DNA of 64,000 nucleotides, from positions 62,001 to 126,000 of the forward strand of contig NZ_JAEQND010000002.1 of the NCBI RefSeq assembly GCF_016722765.1, given 5' to 3'. The position numbers were made by a program, and so were the translations under genes. The notes under the pieces are model-generated. The model did not search any database. It worked only from the letters and a program-made list of their open reading frames with translations, and had not been told where the DNA came from. Of this stretch, positions 11,048 through 20,265 are shown one piece after another. Source of the stretch: Ramlibacter alkalitolerans. GTDB lineage: Bacteria > Pseudomonadota > Gammaproteobacteria > Burkholderiales > Burkholderiaceae_C. Each line of letters starts with the position of its first letter. Positions within the stretch are counted from its first letter, which is position 1.

Positions 11048-12139
11048 ATGAAAGTCGCACTGCTGGGCGCCGGCCACATCGGACAGCGCATCGCGCGCCT
11101 GCTGCACGGCAGCGGGGACTACCAGGTCACGGTGTTCGACCAGAACGCGCGCGCGCTCGCCGAGCTGGCGGCCGAAGGCATCGCCACGCACGTTGCCGGC
11201 GACGCGATCGAGTCCATCCGGGCGGCCCTGCCCGGGCAGCAGGTGATGGTGAACGCGCTGCCCTACCACCTCGCCATTCCGGCGGCGCGCATGGCGCTGC
11301 AGGCTGGGTGCCACTACTTCGACCTCACGGAGGACGTCGCGGCAACGCGGGAAATCAAGGAGATGGCAGCCGGCGCGCGCACCCTCTTCATGCCGCAGTG
11401 CGGGCTGGCGCCGGGCTTCATCGGCATCGTGGCGCATCACCTCGCGCAGTCCTTCGACACCCTGCAGGAAGTGAAGATGCGCGTCGGCGCGCTGCCGGAG
11501 TTCCCCACCAACGCGCTGAAGTACAACCTGACGTGGAGCGTCGACGGCCTGATCAACGAGTACTGCCACCCGTGCGAGGCCATCCGCGACGGCAAGGCCA
11601 TCGAGGTCCTGCCGCTCGAGGGCCTGGAGCACTTCTCGGTGGACGGCATCGAGTACGAGGCGTTCAACACTTCGGGCGGCCTGGGCACGCTGTGCGAAAC
11701 GCTGGAAGGACGGGTGCGCAATCTCGACTACAAGACGGTGCGCTATCCGGGCCATCGCAACCTGATGCAGTTCCTGCTGCGCGAGCTGCAGCTGGAGTCG
11801 GACCAGGCCACGCTCAAGGACATCCTGCGCCGCTCGATGCCGGCGACCATGCAGGACGTGGTGCTGGTGTTCGTGACCGTGTCGGGCATGAAGAGGGGCT
11901 CCTTCCTGCAGGAGGTGTTCGCGCGCAAGATCTTCGCGGAGCGGGCGCGCGACCACCAGCTCTCCGCGATCCAGATCACCACCGCTGCCGGCATCTGCGC
12001 GGCGGTGGATCTGTTTCGCGACGGCAAGCTGCCGCAGTCCGGCTTCGCCGCGCAGGAGCAGGTGCGGCTGCCCGACTTCCTGGCCAACCGCTTCGGCTGC
12101 GCCTACGAAAAGGCGCGTCAGGTGGAAACGATCTCCTGA
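11048..12139 (+). CDS. Saccharopine dehydrogenase family protein, possible lysine 6-dehydrogenase
   Basis: The protein has 363 residues, begins with a Rossmann motif (ALLGAGHIGQ, about residues 4-13) and continues as a saccharopine-dehydrogenase fold. The length fits single-domain L-lysine 6-dehydrogenases, which make piperideine-6-carboxylate from lysine, better than two-domain saccharopine enzymes. It lies 10 nt behind a predicted piperideine-6-carboxylate dehydrogenase, which supports lysine catabolism. A true saccharopine dehydrogenase or an unrelated paralog remains possible. Its last 22 nt overlap the convergent racemase-like gene. Confidence 0.75.
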   Translation: MKVALLGAGHIGQRIARLLHGSGDYQVTVFDQNARALAELAAEGIATHVAGDAIESIRAALPGQQVMVNALPYHLAIPAARMALQAGCHYFDLTEDVAATREIKEMAAGARTLFMPQCGLAPGFIGIVAHHLAQSFDTLQEVKMRVGALPEFPTNALKYNLTWSVDGLINEYCHPCEAIRDGKAIEVLPLEGLEHFSVDGIEYEAFNTSGGLGTLCETLEGRVRNLDYKTVRYPGHRNLMQFLLRELQLESDQATLKDILRRSMPATMQDVVLVFVTVSGMKRGSFLQEVFARKIFAERARDHQLSAIQITTAAGICAAVDLFRDGKLPQSGFAAQEQVRLPDFLANRFGCAYEKARQVETIS

Positions 12140-12816
12140 GCGGGCTGCCCGGTCGCCCATCGCGCCAGCAGCAAGGTTTCCAGGTCGTGCACGGGGCGGC
12201 CGGTGGCCTGTGCGACGGCGTCCCGGTACGGCGGCATGTTGGTGCATTCCAGGACGATGTCGGTGAGCCCCGGGTGGCGCCGGACGAGTTCGAGCGCCGC
12301 GGACACGACATCGTGCCGCGCCTGTGCCAGGTCCATCGTGCCGTCGTCGCAGAGGATGCGGCGGTGGAACTCGCAGCCTGGCGCGACACCCTGGACGGGC
12401 GTGCCGGCGGGAACGCCGGCGCCTTCGAGCACGGCCGGCGTGAGGGAGGCCGCGGCTATGGTCACGATGCCGGGGCGGCGCAGGCCTTGCACCTGCAGCA
12501 GGCTGGAGGTGATGACCGGCACCGCGACCGCGCGCGCCAGGCGGCCCTGCCAGCGCGCCAGGAAGCCGCAGCTGGTGGTCAGAAGGGTTGCACCCTGCCG
12601 CTCGAGGTCCACCGCCGCATCGAGGAAGGGCTGCAGCAAAGCGGCGTCCGCGTCCTGCACGACACGGCGCGGCGTTGCGCCCCGCACCACCGCGAAGCGC
12701 ACGGGAATGCCGGCGCGCCGCCAGGTTTCAGCGTTGCCGATGTCGCCGGGCGGACGCGGAAAACGCGTCTCGAGCATCAGCACGCCGAGGAAGCCGTGGA
12801 GGGGAGCGACAGCCAT
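12118..12816 (-). CDS. Asp/Glu racemase superfamily protein
   Basis: The 232-residue cytoplasmic protein shows the two-cysteine arrangement of the aspartate/glutamate racemase superfamily: LLTTSCGFLARW in the first half and VLECTNMPPYR in the second. Members racemise amino acids or hydantoins or act as maleate/arylmalonate-type enzymes; the substrate here is unknown. The gene is convergent with the lysine-pathway genes and overlaps the last one by 22 nt. It starts about 50 nt downstream of the stop of the first CHAT-like gene on the same strand. Confidence 0.75.
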   Translation of the reverse strand: MAVAPLHGFLGVLMLETRFPRPPGDIGNAETWRRAGIPVRFAVVRGATPRRVVQDADAALLQPFLDAAVDLERQGATLLTTSCGFLARWQGRLARAVAVPVITSSLLQVQGLRRPGIVTIAAASLTPAVLEGAGVPAGTPVQGVAPGCEFHRRILCDDGTMDLAQARHDVVSAALELVRRHPGLTDIVLECTNMPPYRDAVAQATGRPVHDLETLLLARWATGQPAQEIVST

Positions 12817-12864
12817 CGTCCCCGCATTCTGGGCCCTTGCAGCGCCCCGGTTGCCGCTGGGACT

Positions 12865-14535
12865 CTAACTTGCCTGCAGCACGCGGATCAGCGCGTCGAT
12901 CACGTCGCTGCCGTCCGGCGACTTGATGCGGTACTGCTGCAGCGAGCGCGCCAGGTCCGCCGCACCGAGCACGCGGTAGTCGGACCGGATCAGGATGCCT
13001 GCGATCGCGCGCTGCACGTCCACCGACTTGGCCAGCGGGAACAGGCGGGCGATTTCCCGCAGGCTCTCCGGGTCGGCCAGGCGTTGCTGCGCCAGCGTCT
13101 CGAGCGCGCGCACCTGGGCACCGGAGGCGGGCATGCGCCCGATGGCAGCGGCCACGGCCCGCAGCTCGCCGGCGTCGGCCAGCGGCCGGTGCCGCAGGTA
13201 GACCTGGGCGATGGTGATGTCGTCGGCGTTGGCGCTCGTGACGGCCCGCACCACGCGCGCATGCGCCTCGGCGCTGCCGAGGCAGGCCAGGGCGGCCGCG
13301 GGCGCGATCTTGCCGGAGCGCAAGGCGCCGTCGGCCAGCGGCCGCAAGGCGGCGTCCTGGTTGCCCTGCCGGCCGCGCGCGCAAGCCAGATCGACCTCGT
13401 CCCTGCCGATGGCGTTGCGGGCGATGCGGTCGGAGATCATGCGCATGAACTCGGCCTGTTCCTGGGCCGGCGAGAGCCAGCCGATGTTCCTGGCGAGCGC
13501 CATCATGCGGGTCTGCACCGCCGGTTCGTCGGCGTCGCGCGCGAACGCGAGGTAGCGTTCGCGTGCCGCGCCGTCGCCGGCGATGGAGGCGAAGGCCGCC
13601 GCCGTCTCGGGCGCCAGCCGCTGCACCGGCCCGACGGCCGCGGCGAAGCGCTCCAGGTGCCCGAGGAACATCCGCACTTCGGCCATGTCGCGCTGCAGGA
13701 TCTCGTGCAGGAAGGCGACCTTCTGCGCCGGCGAGAGCCGGTCGTCGACGAAGTGGCAGGCATCGCTGCGCAGGCTCGCCTGCGATTCACCGTCGGTGAG
13801 GCCGGAGGTGAACGTCATCGAGCTGGGCGCGAACAGGCCCAGCAGCTTCGCGCTCACCTGCCCGCCGCCGACCTCGCCCGCAGGCGCCGTCTGGAAATAG
13901 CGATCGAGCAGGGGGCCCGCATACCGGCCGAGAGGCGCCTTGGACGAGAAGCCGTAGATCACCGGCACGTTGCGGAAGATGTGCCGCATGCGGTCGCGGT
14001 TGCTCTCGGCGTGCTTCTCGCCCAGCAGCGCGGAAAGCCGTGCTGCGTCGGCTGGCGCGTTGCCGGAGCGCAGCAGCGCGCGCACGATCTCGGCCGAGGC
14101 CGTCTGGCGCGGCTCCGGCTTCAGCGTGTTGCAGCCGAAGAGGTAGACCTCCTTGAGCTGCGCGAACACGCCGGGGCAGGAGTCGCTGCAGGAGGCGCGC
14201 TCCATCTCCTCGACCGACAGGTACTCGCTCGCGTCGTAGCGGTCGGTGTAGAACTCCTCGCCGCCGTCGAAGTGACCGGAGATGATCAGTGCATCGCAGG
14301 AGACGTGCTGCTGGCAGGCCGACGCCAGCCAGTCCGGCCGGCCGCGCTCGACCAGCTCGACGAACTGGTAGTCGCCGGGGGGCAGGTGGCGGCGGAAGGT
14401 TTCCTTCTCGTCCGGCGAATTGACCGTGATCGTGCACACGGTCTTGGGGGCGGCGCCGGCCGCCAGCGGCGCGGCGGCGGCCAGGCAAGCGACCAGGGCC
14501 GCGAGCGTGCTGGAGAGGAAGCGGGGGATGGGCAT
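12865..14535 (-). CDS. Secreted protein with CHAT/caspase-like His-Cys signature (copy 1)
   Basis: I do not recognise a named family. The 556-residue protein begins with a clear signal peptide (about residues 1-28). The N-terminal third has an ALIISGHFDGG segment (His88) and, 47 residues later, EVYLFGCNTL (Cys135), the order and spacing of the catalytic His and Cys in CHAT/caspase-like peptidases. Four other cysteines (near 74, 80, 116, 120) could form disulfides. The rest looks alpha-helical and repetitive. A paralog lies 100 nt upstream on the same strand. Peptidase activity is inference; the protein should be periplasmic. Confidence 0.7.
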   Translation of the reverse strand: MPIPRFLSSTLAALVACLAAAAPLAAGAAPKTVCTITVNSPDEKETFRRHLPPGDYQFVELVERGRPDWLASACQQHVSCDALIISGHFDGGEEFYTDRYDASEYLSVEEMERASCSDSCPGVFAQLKEVYLFGCNTLKPEPRQTASAEIVRALLRSGNAPADAARLSALLGEKHAESNRDRMRHIFRNVPVIYGFSSKAPLGRYAGPLLDRYFQTAPAGEVGGGQVSAKLLGLFAPSSMTFTSGLTDGESQASLRSDACHFVDDRLSPAQKVAFLHEILQRDMAEVRMFLGHLERFAAAVGPVQRLAPETAAAFASIAGDGAARERYLAFARDADEPAVQTRMMALARNIGWLSPAQEQAEFMRMISDRIARNAIGRDEVDLACARGRQGNQDAALRPLADGALRSGKIAPAAALACLGSAEAHARVVRAVTSANADDITIAQVYLRHRPLADAGELRAVAAAIGRMPASGAQVRALETLAQQRLADPESLREIARLFPLAKSVDVQRAIAGILIRSDYRVLGAADLARSLQQYRIKSPDGSDVIDALIRVLQAS

Positions 14536-14635
14536 GGCGGGGTACTGCGGAAGCTCTGCGCCGGGTGACGCCGCGAGTATTCCACAGCCCTGCCTTGACG
14601 GCCCATCTGTTTCGTAACCGCCGTCCCTGGCCGGA

Positions 14636-16294
14636 TCAGGACAGCTGCAGCCGCTGGATCAGCGCATCGACCATGTTGTCCTGCGGCGACGACTTCAAGC
14701 GATATTCACGCAACGTGCGCAGCAGGTCGGCGCCGGTGATGGTGCGCGGATCGGCGCGGATCAGCACGCCGGCGATTGCGTTCTGGACCGGCCAGGAGCG
14801 CGTCTTGGCGAACAACTGCTTGAGCGTGTCCACGCTTTCACGATCGGACACGTAGTGGCGCGCCAGCACGTCCAATGCACGGGCCTGCGCTTCCGAGCCC
14901 GGCATCGCGGCGATCGCGGCCGTGACGGCGCGCAGTTCCTGCGTATCGGCGATCGGCCGGTGGCGCAGGTAGGTCTGCGCGATGCGCACGTCCTCGTCCG
15001 GACCGATCAGTCCCTTGAGCGTGCGCGCGTGCGCCTGTGCATTGCCCATGCACGCGCGGACCGCGGAATGCGCGACGTCCTCGGCGCGGCCGGACGGCAG
15101 CGCCGCCTCGTCGAGCGCGCCATCGAGCTCGTGTTCCTTGTTCACCCTGCACGCCAGGTCGACCTCCGTGCCCAGGATGGTCTTGCGCTCCAGCATTTCG
15201 GTGAACATGCGAACGAGTTCGTCGCGGCGCTCCTCGCGCGACAGCCAGCCGAGCGCGTGCGCGATGTGGATCATGCGCGAGCGCGTCTGGGGCTCGTCGG
15301 CATCGCGCGCGAAGGCGAGATAGCGCTTGCGCGCATCGGTGTCGCGTGCGATGCGCTCCAGCGCCTGTGCAACCTCGGGCTGCTGCCGCGTGGCGGCATC
15401 GAGCGCCGCCGTGGAGCGCTCGATCCGGTCGAGCAGCATCCGCGATTCCGCCGTGGGCCGTTGCAGCAGCTCGTGGATCCCATCCAGCCGTTGCGCTTCG
15501 GACAGGCGGTCGTCGGCGAACATGCAGACGTCCTGCCGCGTGGCGGCGAGCGAGTCGCCGGCCGTCATGCCGCGCGCTGCCGCCAGGCCCTGCGCGGAGA
15601 ACTGCCGCAGCAGGCCGCCGCTGGCGCGCCCCTTGCCGACTTCACCGGCACCGGAGGTCTGGAAGAAGCGCGTCAGCGAGCCGGCGGCCACCGGGCCGAC
15701 CGGCGCCGCCGATGAAAAGCCGTAGATCACCGGCACGTCCTTGAAGACCAGCCGCATGCGGTCGCGGCTGCTTTCGCCACGCTGCGCGATCAGCTGCTGC
15801 GCCAGCCGGGCGGCGTCGGCCTGCGTACGGCCTTCGCGCACGAAGCTGCGCACGATCTCCGCCGAAGTGGTGTGCTGCGCATGCGGATTCAGCGTGTCGC
15901 AGCCGAAGAGATAGACCTCCTTCAGGTTGGCGAACAGGCTGGGGCACGAGTCCGAGCACGAGACCCGTTCGAGTTCGGCGATCGGCAGGCTTTCGTGGTT
16001 CTCCATCACGTCCGAGAAGAACTCGTTGCCCTCGCCGTAGTGGCCGGAGATCACGAGCACGTCGCACGCGACCTTCGCCTGGCAGGCGGAAGCCAGCCAG
16101 TCCGAGCGCTTGCGCTCCACCAGTTCCACGAACTCGTACTTGTCCGCGGGCAGGAAGCGCCGGAAGACCTTCTGTTCGTCGGCGGAATTGATCGTGATGG
16201 TGCAGACGGTCTGCTTGGCCGCGATCGCGAGCGGCGGCAACAGGCAGGCCGCCAGCAGGCAAAGCATGCGGAGAAAGATCGCCGGCTGGCGCAT
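14636..16294 (-). CDS. Secreted protein with CHAT/caspase-like His-Cys signature (copy 2)
   Basis: The 552-residue product is a full-length paralog of the next gene, collinear with it. It has a signal peptide (about 1-26), VLVISGHYGEGN (His85), EVYLFGCDTLNP (Cys132) and a shared helical C-terminal part with the repeated phrase LAFARDADEP. I chose the ATG that directly precedes the hydrophobic signal sequence and has AAGGGG nine bases upstream; an in-frame ATG 13 codons further up is possible. Function is unknown; the shared His/Cys pair suggests that both copies keep the same active site. Confidence 0.7.
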   Translation of the reverse strand: MRQPAIFLRMLCLLAACLLPPLAIAAKQTVCTITINSADEQKVFRRFLPADKYEFVELVERKRSDWLASACQAKVACDVLVISGHYGEGNEFFSDVMENHESLPIAELERVSCSDSCPSLFANLKEVYLFGCDTLNPHAQHTTSAEIVRSFVREGRTQADAARLAQQLIAQRGESSRDRMRLVFKDVPVIYGFSSAAPVGPVAAGSLTRFFQTSGAGEVGKGRASGGLLRQFSAQGLAAARGMTAGDSLAATRQDVCMFADDRLSEAQRLDGIHELLQRPTAESRMLLDRIERSTAALDAATRQQPEVAQALERIARDTDARKRYLAFARDADEPQTRSRMIHIAHALGWLSREERRDELVRMFTEMLERKTILGTEVDLACRVNKEHELDGALDEAALPSGRAEDVAHSAVRACMGNAQAHARTLKGLIGPDEDVRIAQTYLRHRPIADTQELRAVTAAIAAMPGSEAQARALDVLARHYVSDRESVDTLKQLFAKTRSWPVQNAIAGVLIRADPRTITGADLLRTLREYRLKSSPQDNMVDALIQRLQLS

Positions 16295-16465
16295 GGCGTT
16301 GGCCCCTTGTCCTGTGGAGTGGCCATGGTCCATTGCTGGGATTGCCGGTTCGTAGGACAGGGTTCGAAGCCTCGTGTCGGAATGCGCCGCGCGCTGCACG
16401 CAGCTTCGGACGACCCCCGCGTTCGCGGCTGCGCAGGCCCGAGTCGCAACGCAAGGCCGAATGCA

Positions 16466-16490
16466 AAAAGCCCCGCAGCGCGGGGCTTTC
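16466..16490 (-). terminator. Intrinsic terminator after the carboxypeptidase gene
   Basis: A perfect 10-bp stem (AAAGCCCCGC and its complement) with a 3-nt loop lies 17 nt beyond the dacC-type stop. On the minus strand it is followed by a run of five T. Confidence 0.85.
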
Positions 16491-16506
16491 GTGCCTGCAG
16501 GCGCGC

Positions 16507-17760
16507 TTACTTGCCGAACATCTTCGTCACGTGCTGCCAGCCGCGCAGCAGGAAGCCTGCGCGCTCGACATCGGCCTGCGCGACCAGCGGGGCTTCCGCG
16601 ATCGGCTTGCCGTTCGAGCTGGCGACCACCTTGCCGATCACGGCGCCCTTGGCAACGGGCGCCTCCAGGGCAGGCTTGAGCTGCGCGGAGGTCTGCACCT
16701 GCTGGCCGCGCGGCACCGTCACCGTCCACGGCGCTCCCAGCACCGCGGGCACGGTGTCGACCTTGCCGAAGTCGACCTTTGCCGTGGCGACCACGGCTTC
16801 CGGCGGAATCGGCGCGGCCTTCTCGAAGTTGCTGAAGCCCCACCCCAGCAGCGTGCGCGACTGGTCGGCGCGGGCCTGCGCGCTCCTCGTGTTGAGGATC
16901 ACGGAGATGAGGCGCATGCCGTTGCGCTTGGACGAGGTGACCAGGCAGTAGCCCGCTTCCTCGGTGTGGCCCGTCTTCAGGCCGTCGACCGTGGGGTCGG
17001 TGTAGAGCAGCGCGTTGCGGTTGCCCTGCTTGATGCCGTGGAAGGTGAACTCGCGTTCGGCGTAGATCGGGTAGTACTCCGCGCTGTCGCGGATGATCGC
17101 GCGCGCCAGGATCGCGAGGTCGCGCGCGGAGGCCTTGTGCGCCGGATCGGGCAGGCCGGTGGCGTTGACGAAATGCGTGTGCGTCATGCCCAGCCGCTGG
17201 GCTTCGGCGTTCATGAGCTTGGCGAAGCCTTCTTCCGAGCCGGCCATGTGCTCGGCGATCGCCTTCGACGCATCGTTGCCCGACTGGATCACGATGCCGC
17301 GCAGGATGTCGATCACCTTGGCCTGGCTGTTGAGCGGCAGGTACATGCACGACTCGCTGCTCGATCCGCGGCACCACGCGTGCTCGCTGACCGTGACCAG
17401 GTCGTCCTTCTTGAGCTTGCCGGTGCGCAGTGCCTGCTCGACCAGGTAGCTGGTCATCATCTTGGTCAGCGAGGCCGGCGGCAGCGGTTCGTCGGCATTG
17501 GCCGAGGCCAGCACCTGGCCGGAGTCGAAGTCCATCAGCAGCCAGGCCTTGGCGGCCAGGGCCGGCGCACCGCCGGCCACGGCGGACTCGCCGACGGCAG
17601 GCGCCGGTGCGGCCGCATCCGCGCTCGGCTTCTTCTGCGCGGCGGCCTTGGCGGCATGGCGCGGCGCCGCGATGGATTCGGGACTGGTGCTCAGGGTGGC
17701 CGCGGCAACGGCGAGGACGAGGGCGGCGAGGGGAAAACGGTTCGTGTGCATGGCGTTCAT
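16507..17760 (-). CDS. dacC: D-alanyl-D-alanine carboxypeptidase (PBP5/6 family)
   Basis: This S11-family DD-carboxypeptidase trims the terminal D-Ala from peptidoglycan stem peptides in the periplasm. All three active-site motifs are visible: SLTK, SGN (QSGNDAS) and KTG (GLKTGHT). A signal peptide and an Ala/Pro-rich linker precede the enzyme domain. The PBP5_C domain and a final amphipathic segment (FLLRGWQHVTKMFGK) for membrane attachment follow. Several ATG codons are clustered at the 5' end (17775, 17760, 17751), none with a clear ribosome site; I picked the middle one. A good terminator follows. Confidence 0.92.
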   Translation of the reverse strand: MNAMHTNRFPLAALVLAVAAATLSTSPESIAAPRHAAKAAAQKKPSADAAAPAPAVGESAVAGGAPALAAKAWLLMDFDSGQVLASANADEPLPPASLTKMMTSYLVEQALRTGKLKKDDLVTVSEHAWCRGSSSESCMYLPLNSQAKVIDILRGIVIQSGNDASKAIAEHMAGSEEGFAKLMNAEAQRLGMTHTHFVNATGLPDPAHKASARDLAILARAIIRDSAEYYPIYAEREFTFHGIKQGNRNALLYTDPTVDGLKTGHTEEAGYCLVTSSKRNGMRLISVILNTRSAQARADQSRTLLGWGFSNFEKAAPIPPEAVVATAKVDFGKVDTVPAVLGAPWTVTVPRGQQVQTSAQLKPALEAPVAKGAVIGKVVASSNGKPIAEAPLVAQADVERAGFLLRGWQHVTKMFGK

Positions 17761-18006
17761 GGGGAGAACGAGCATTGTGGCCGATCGTGCGCCGCTTGTT
17801 GGCCGTTGCGGCGCTAGCGAATTCCTCCTGCCGCCTTACACATCAGCTTGCGAATGCTGCCGGCGCGGCGGCGCGTGCACCACCCCGGCGCACCCGCACC
17901 GGCACGTTCGCGGCAGTTGCGCTTCCTCAAGCATCCGCGCGGAGCGTGAGCCCGGCACGCCTGCTGCGCGAATACATTGCGCCATCGTCGGTTATGAGGT
18001 GCGCAT

Positions 18007-18255
18007 TTGGTTCGCTTGCTTGAATACGAAGGTCATGTGATCGCGCTTGCGGTGCTGCCCGAACAGGGCCGCTGGGGCTATCGCATCGACGACGGGCCCG
18101 TGTGCACCTTGAACCAGCTTCGTGCACCGATGCCGGAAGCGGACCTCCTCGTCGAAGCCGAGATGGCGGCCAGGCGGGAGGTGGACCGATTGCATGCGCG
18201 GCACCATCGCCTCCGGGCCGTCATGGAACGACCCGAAACGAAGCGGCGCGCGTAG
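18007..18255 (+). CDS. Small hypothetical protein
   Basis: I do not recognise this 82-residue protein. It starts at a TTG preceded six bases upstream by GAGGT, and no ATG is available in frame, so the start rests on this ribosome site. The sequence is charged, with a short beta-like N-terminal part (WGYRIDDGPV) and a helical C-terminus rich in Arg and Glu, without membrane segment or signal. It stands alone between the carboxypeptidase and the zinc-ribbon gene, which converges on it. Confidence 0.55.
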   Translation: MVRLLEYEGHVIALAVLPEQGRWGYRIDDGPVCTLNQLRAPMPEADLLVEAEMAARREVDRLHARHHRLRAVMERPETKRRA

Positions 18256-18275
18256 GACGCCTGGGCCGGCGTCCC

Positions 18276-18569
18276 TCAGGGAGCGTCGGAGCGCCGGCGC
18301 GTATCGGCGGTGAGCTCGCCCAGTGCCGTCGGCACCCTGCTGGAGCAAGAGGAGCAGGACTTGGACAAGCGCGGGTTGCGCTCGCCGCACGAGGGGCACT
18401 TGCGCGTGGTCCGGCTTGCGAACACGTAGCCGACACCGCCGATCAGGATGGCGCAGGCCAGCAGCACCCATGTCAGCAGGTGATACCCGGACTCCGTGGT
18501 GACCAGCCCCGCGAACACGATGGCCGCCAGGAGGCAGCACCATGCCATGCCGTAGAAGATGAAGCGCAT
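18276..18569 (-). CDS. Small membrane protein with zinc-ribbon motif
   Basis: The 97-residue product starts with two predicted membrane helices (MRFIFYGMAWCCLLAAIVFA and LLTWVLLACAILIGGVGYVF). A cytoplasmic zinc-ribbon-like segment follows, with CPSCGERN and, 11 residues on, CSSC. The four cysteines probably bind zinc. The role is unknown. I start at the ATG directly before the first helix. Confidence 0.65.
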   Translation of the reverse strand: MRFIFYGMAWCCLLAAIVFAGLVTTESGYHLLTWVLLACAILIGGVGYVFASRTTRKCPSCGERNPRLSKSCSSCSSRVPTALGELTADTRRRSDAP

Positions 18570-18668
18570 AGACCCTGGACGATAACGAAAGTGGTGGACG
18601 CCGTGCTGACGACCGGCACCTTTCTGCACGCTCCGGCGCTACGCTTGCCCCATTTGGGGAGAAGATCC

Positions 18669-18944
18669 ATGAGCGAGTACACCGAGGGCACCCCCCTGAC
18701 CTACGGCATGCTCCGGGAAGCCCTCGACGGGTGCGGCATGGCCGTCGGATTCGCGCTGGCCGGCGCGCTCAACACCGCCGGCACGCCGCGCACCCGTGTC
18801 CTGAGCATTGCGGAGAGCCTGCAGACCCTGTCGATCGACGGCCGCTTCCCCGGGCCCGCCGGGCACTGCATGGACGGGATCGTGCAGGGGATGCAGTCCT
18901 TCCTGATGTCCGGCGAGAAGGACGCAGGCGCACCGCTGCTGTAG
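18669..18944 (+). CDS. Small hypothetical protein
   Basis: This 91-residue protein is not recognised. The ATG is preceded by a strong ribosome site (GGGGAGAAG). The protein is mildly hydrophobic in its centre (GMAVGFALAGALNTAG) but has no clear signal peptide or membrane helix. No partner is evident; it is convergent with the phosphoesterase gene. Confidence 0.55.
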   Translation: MSEYTEGTPLTYGMLREALDGCGMAVGFALAGALNTAGTPRTRVLSIAESLQTLSIDGRFPGPAGHCMDGIVQGMQSFLMSGEKDAGAPLL

Positions 18945-18972
18945 CGCGCCGGCAGCGGCGCTGCAAGGCCGG

Positions 18973-19755
18973 TCAGCATCGCTGCAATTGCGGCTTCAGG
19001 ATGTTGAGCTCCGCGGCGCAGCGGCGCCGCGCACCGCCGTCACCTTCTCGCGGGACGGCGAGTGTCGCCGCATCGACGATCGTGAAGTACCCGTCGGACC
19101 AGCCGCCGGTCTCGATGCAGAGGATGTTGCCGCTCCAGCGCGGCCGGCCGAGGGTGGTGTGGCCGACGACCACGGCATGCACGCCCGACACGCAGCCGCC
19201 GATGTCGCGCCTGAACCGCCGGCGCGAGTTCACTGCCGCCTCCAGTGCCATGCGCTGGTGCGGCGGCCGGCAGGTCTCCCTTCGCAATTGCTGCCGGAAC
19301 TCCGCCCACGACGCCGAGGGCACGTCGGCGTGCACCAGGCCGACCAGGCCGGCGGGCGTTTCGATCTCGATGGCGACCGGCAACTGCGCGAAGACGGCCG
19401 CGCGATGTTCCCGCACCGGGGGCGGGACGTCGATGTTCCACGCGCCGCCATTCCAGGCGTACGTCTGGGCGTCCAGGTCGCCGCGGGCCCAGTCGAGCGC
19501 CGCGCGTTCGTGGTTCCCCAGGATGCTGTGCAGCCACGGCTGCTTGAGCCATTCGAAGGCTTCGGCGGACTCGGGGCCCCGATCGACCAGGTCTCCGACG
19601 CAGAAGAGGCGATCGACGCGCTCGTCGAAGGCGATGCGATCGAGCGCCTTCCTCAGCCGGCTGAAGGCACCGTGCACGTCGCCCACGATCAGGTCGCGGC
19701 CCGCGGTGTTCGCCGCATAGTGGTCGATGCACAGGGGGGGAGAGGGTGGATTCAA
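18973..19755 (-). CDS. Metallophosphoesterase (PPP-type phosphatase)
   Basis: The 260-residue protein shows the calcineurin-like metallophosphatase signature motifs in order: GDVHGAF, GDLVDRG, LGNHERA and a late VVVGHTT. These supply the ligands of the two-metal centre. It resembles bacterial serine/threonine phosphatases and ApaH-like hydrolases (PrpA type), so the substrate could be a phosphoprotein or a dinucleotide. No signal peptide is seen, so it is cytoplasmic. It stands alone between small genes. Confidence 0.85.
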   Translation of the reverse strand: MNPPSPPLCIDHYAANTAGRDLIVGDVHGAFSRLRKALDRIAFDERVDRLFCVGDLVDRGPESAEAFEWLKQPWLHSILGNHERAALDWARGDLDAQTYAWNGGAWNIDVPPPVREHRAAVFAQLPVAIEIETPAGLVGLVHADVPSASWAEFRQQLRRETCRPPHQRMALEAAVNSRRRFRRDIGGCVSGVHAVVVGHTTLGRPRWSGNILCIETGGWSDGYFTIVDAATLAVPREGDGGARRRCAAELNILKPQLQRC

Positions 19756-19896
19756 GGTCGGTACAGCCAGGTGGATGTCGCCCGGTTGCCCCGGCGCGCC
19801 CCAACGAGAGGCAGCGAGACAGTACCTGACCCAGGCAGATCCACCATCCTCCTCATGAGTGAGGAGGAGACGCCCGGGGACAGGACGGGGCAGGCG

Positions 19897-20178
19897 CTAC
19901 CTCCTCAGGCACTCGTCCATGAACTTCCGGCGTTCCTCTCCGCCCTTTCCCCGCGCCTGCGCGTTGCATGCCATCAGCACCTCCTGCAGGCGCTTGCGGC
20001 CGTTCGACAGGCAGCCGGAGATGTACCTGTTGCGGCTCTCGCCGGTGAGTTCCCGGTACTTCGCCTCGGCGTTGCAGGTGGTCACGAGCTGCTGCTGCGG
20101 GCTGGCCTCCCTGATCTTCTGCGCCGGGGCGGCGACGCTGCTCGCCGCGAGCGCCAGTACCACGATGGTTTGCTTCAT
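19897..20178 (-). CDS. PsiF-repeat protein, secreted
   Basis: The 93-residue product has a signal peptide (MKQTIVVLALAASSVAAPAQ) and two copies of the PsiF motif: TCNAEAKYRELTGESRNRY followed by ISGCLS, and ACNAQARGKGGEERRKFM followed by DECLRR. PsiF-type proteins are small periplasmic proteins first described as phosphate-starvation induced in E. coli; their function is unknown. Four cysteines are conserved in the pattern. The gene is divergent from azlC. Confidence 0.8.
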   Translation of the reverse strand: MKQTIVVLALAASSVAAPAQKIREASPQQQLVTTCNAEAKYRELTGESRNRYISGCLSNGRKRLQEVLMACNAQARGKGGEERRKFMDECLRR

Positions 20179-20265
20179 GATGGACTCCGGTGGGGCGCAT
20201 TCGACCCCGCAGCCGCCGGCCGGGGAGCGCCGGGAGACAATGCCCGCTCTTCGGGAAGTTCATCC

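Noticed and set aside
16295..17377. Extension of the second CHAT-like protein to a 913-residue protein
   Set aside because: The extra part is antisense-frame noise within the carboxypeptidase gene and would place the signal peptide in the middle of the protein.
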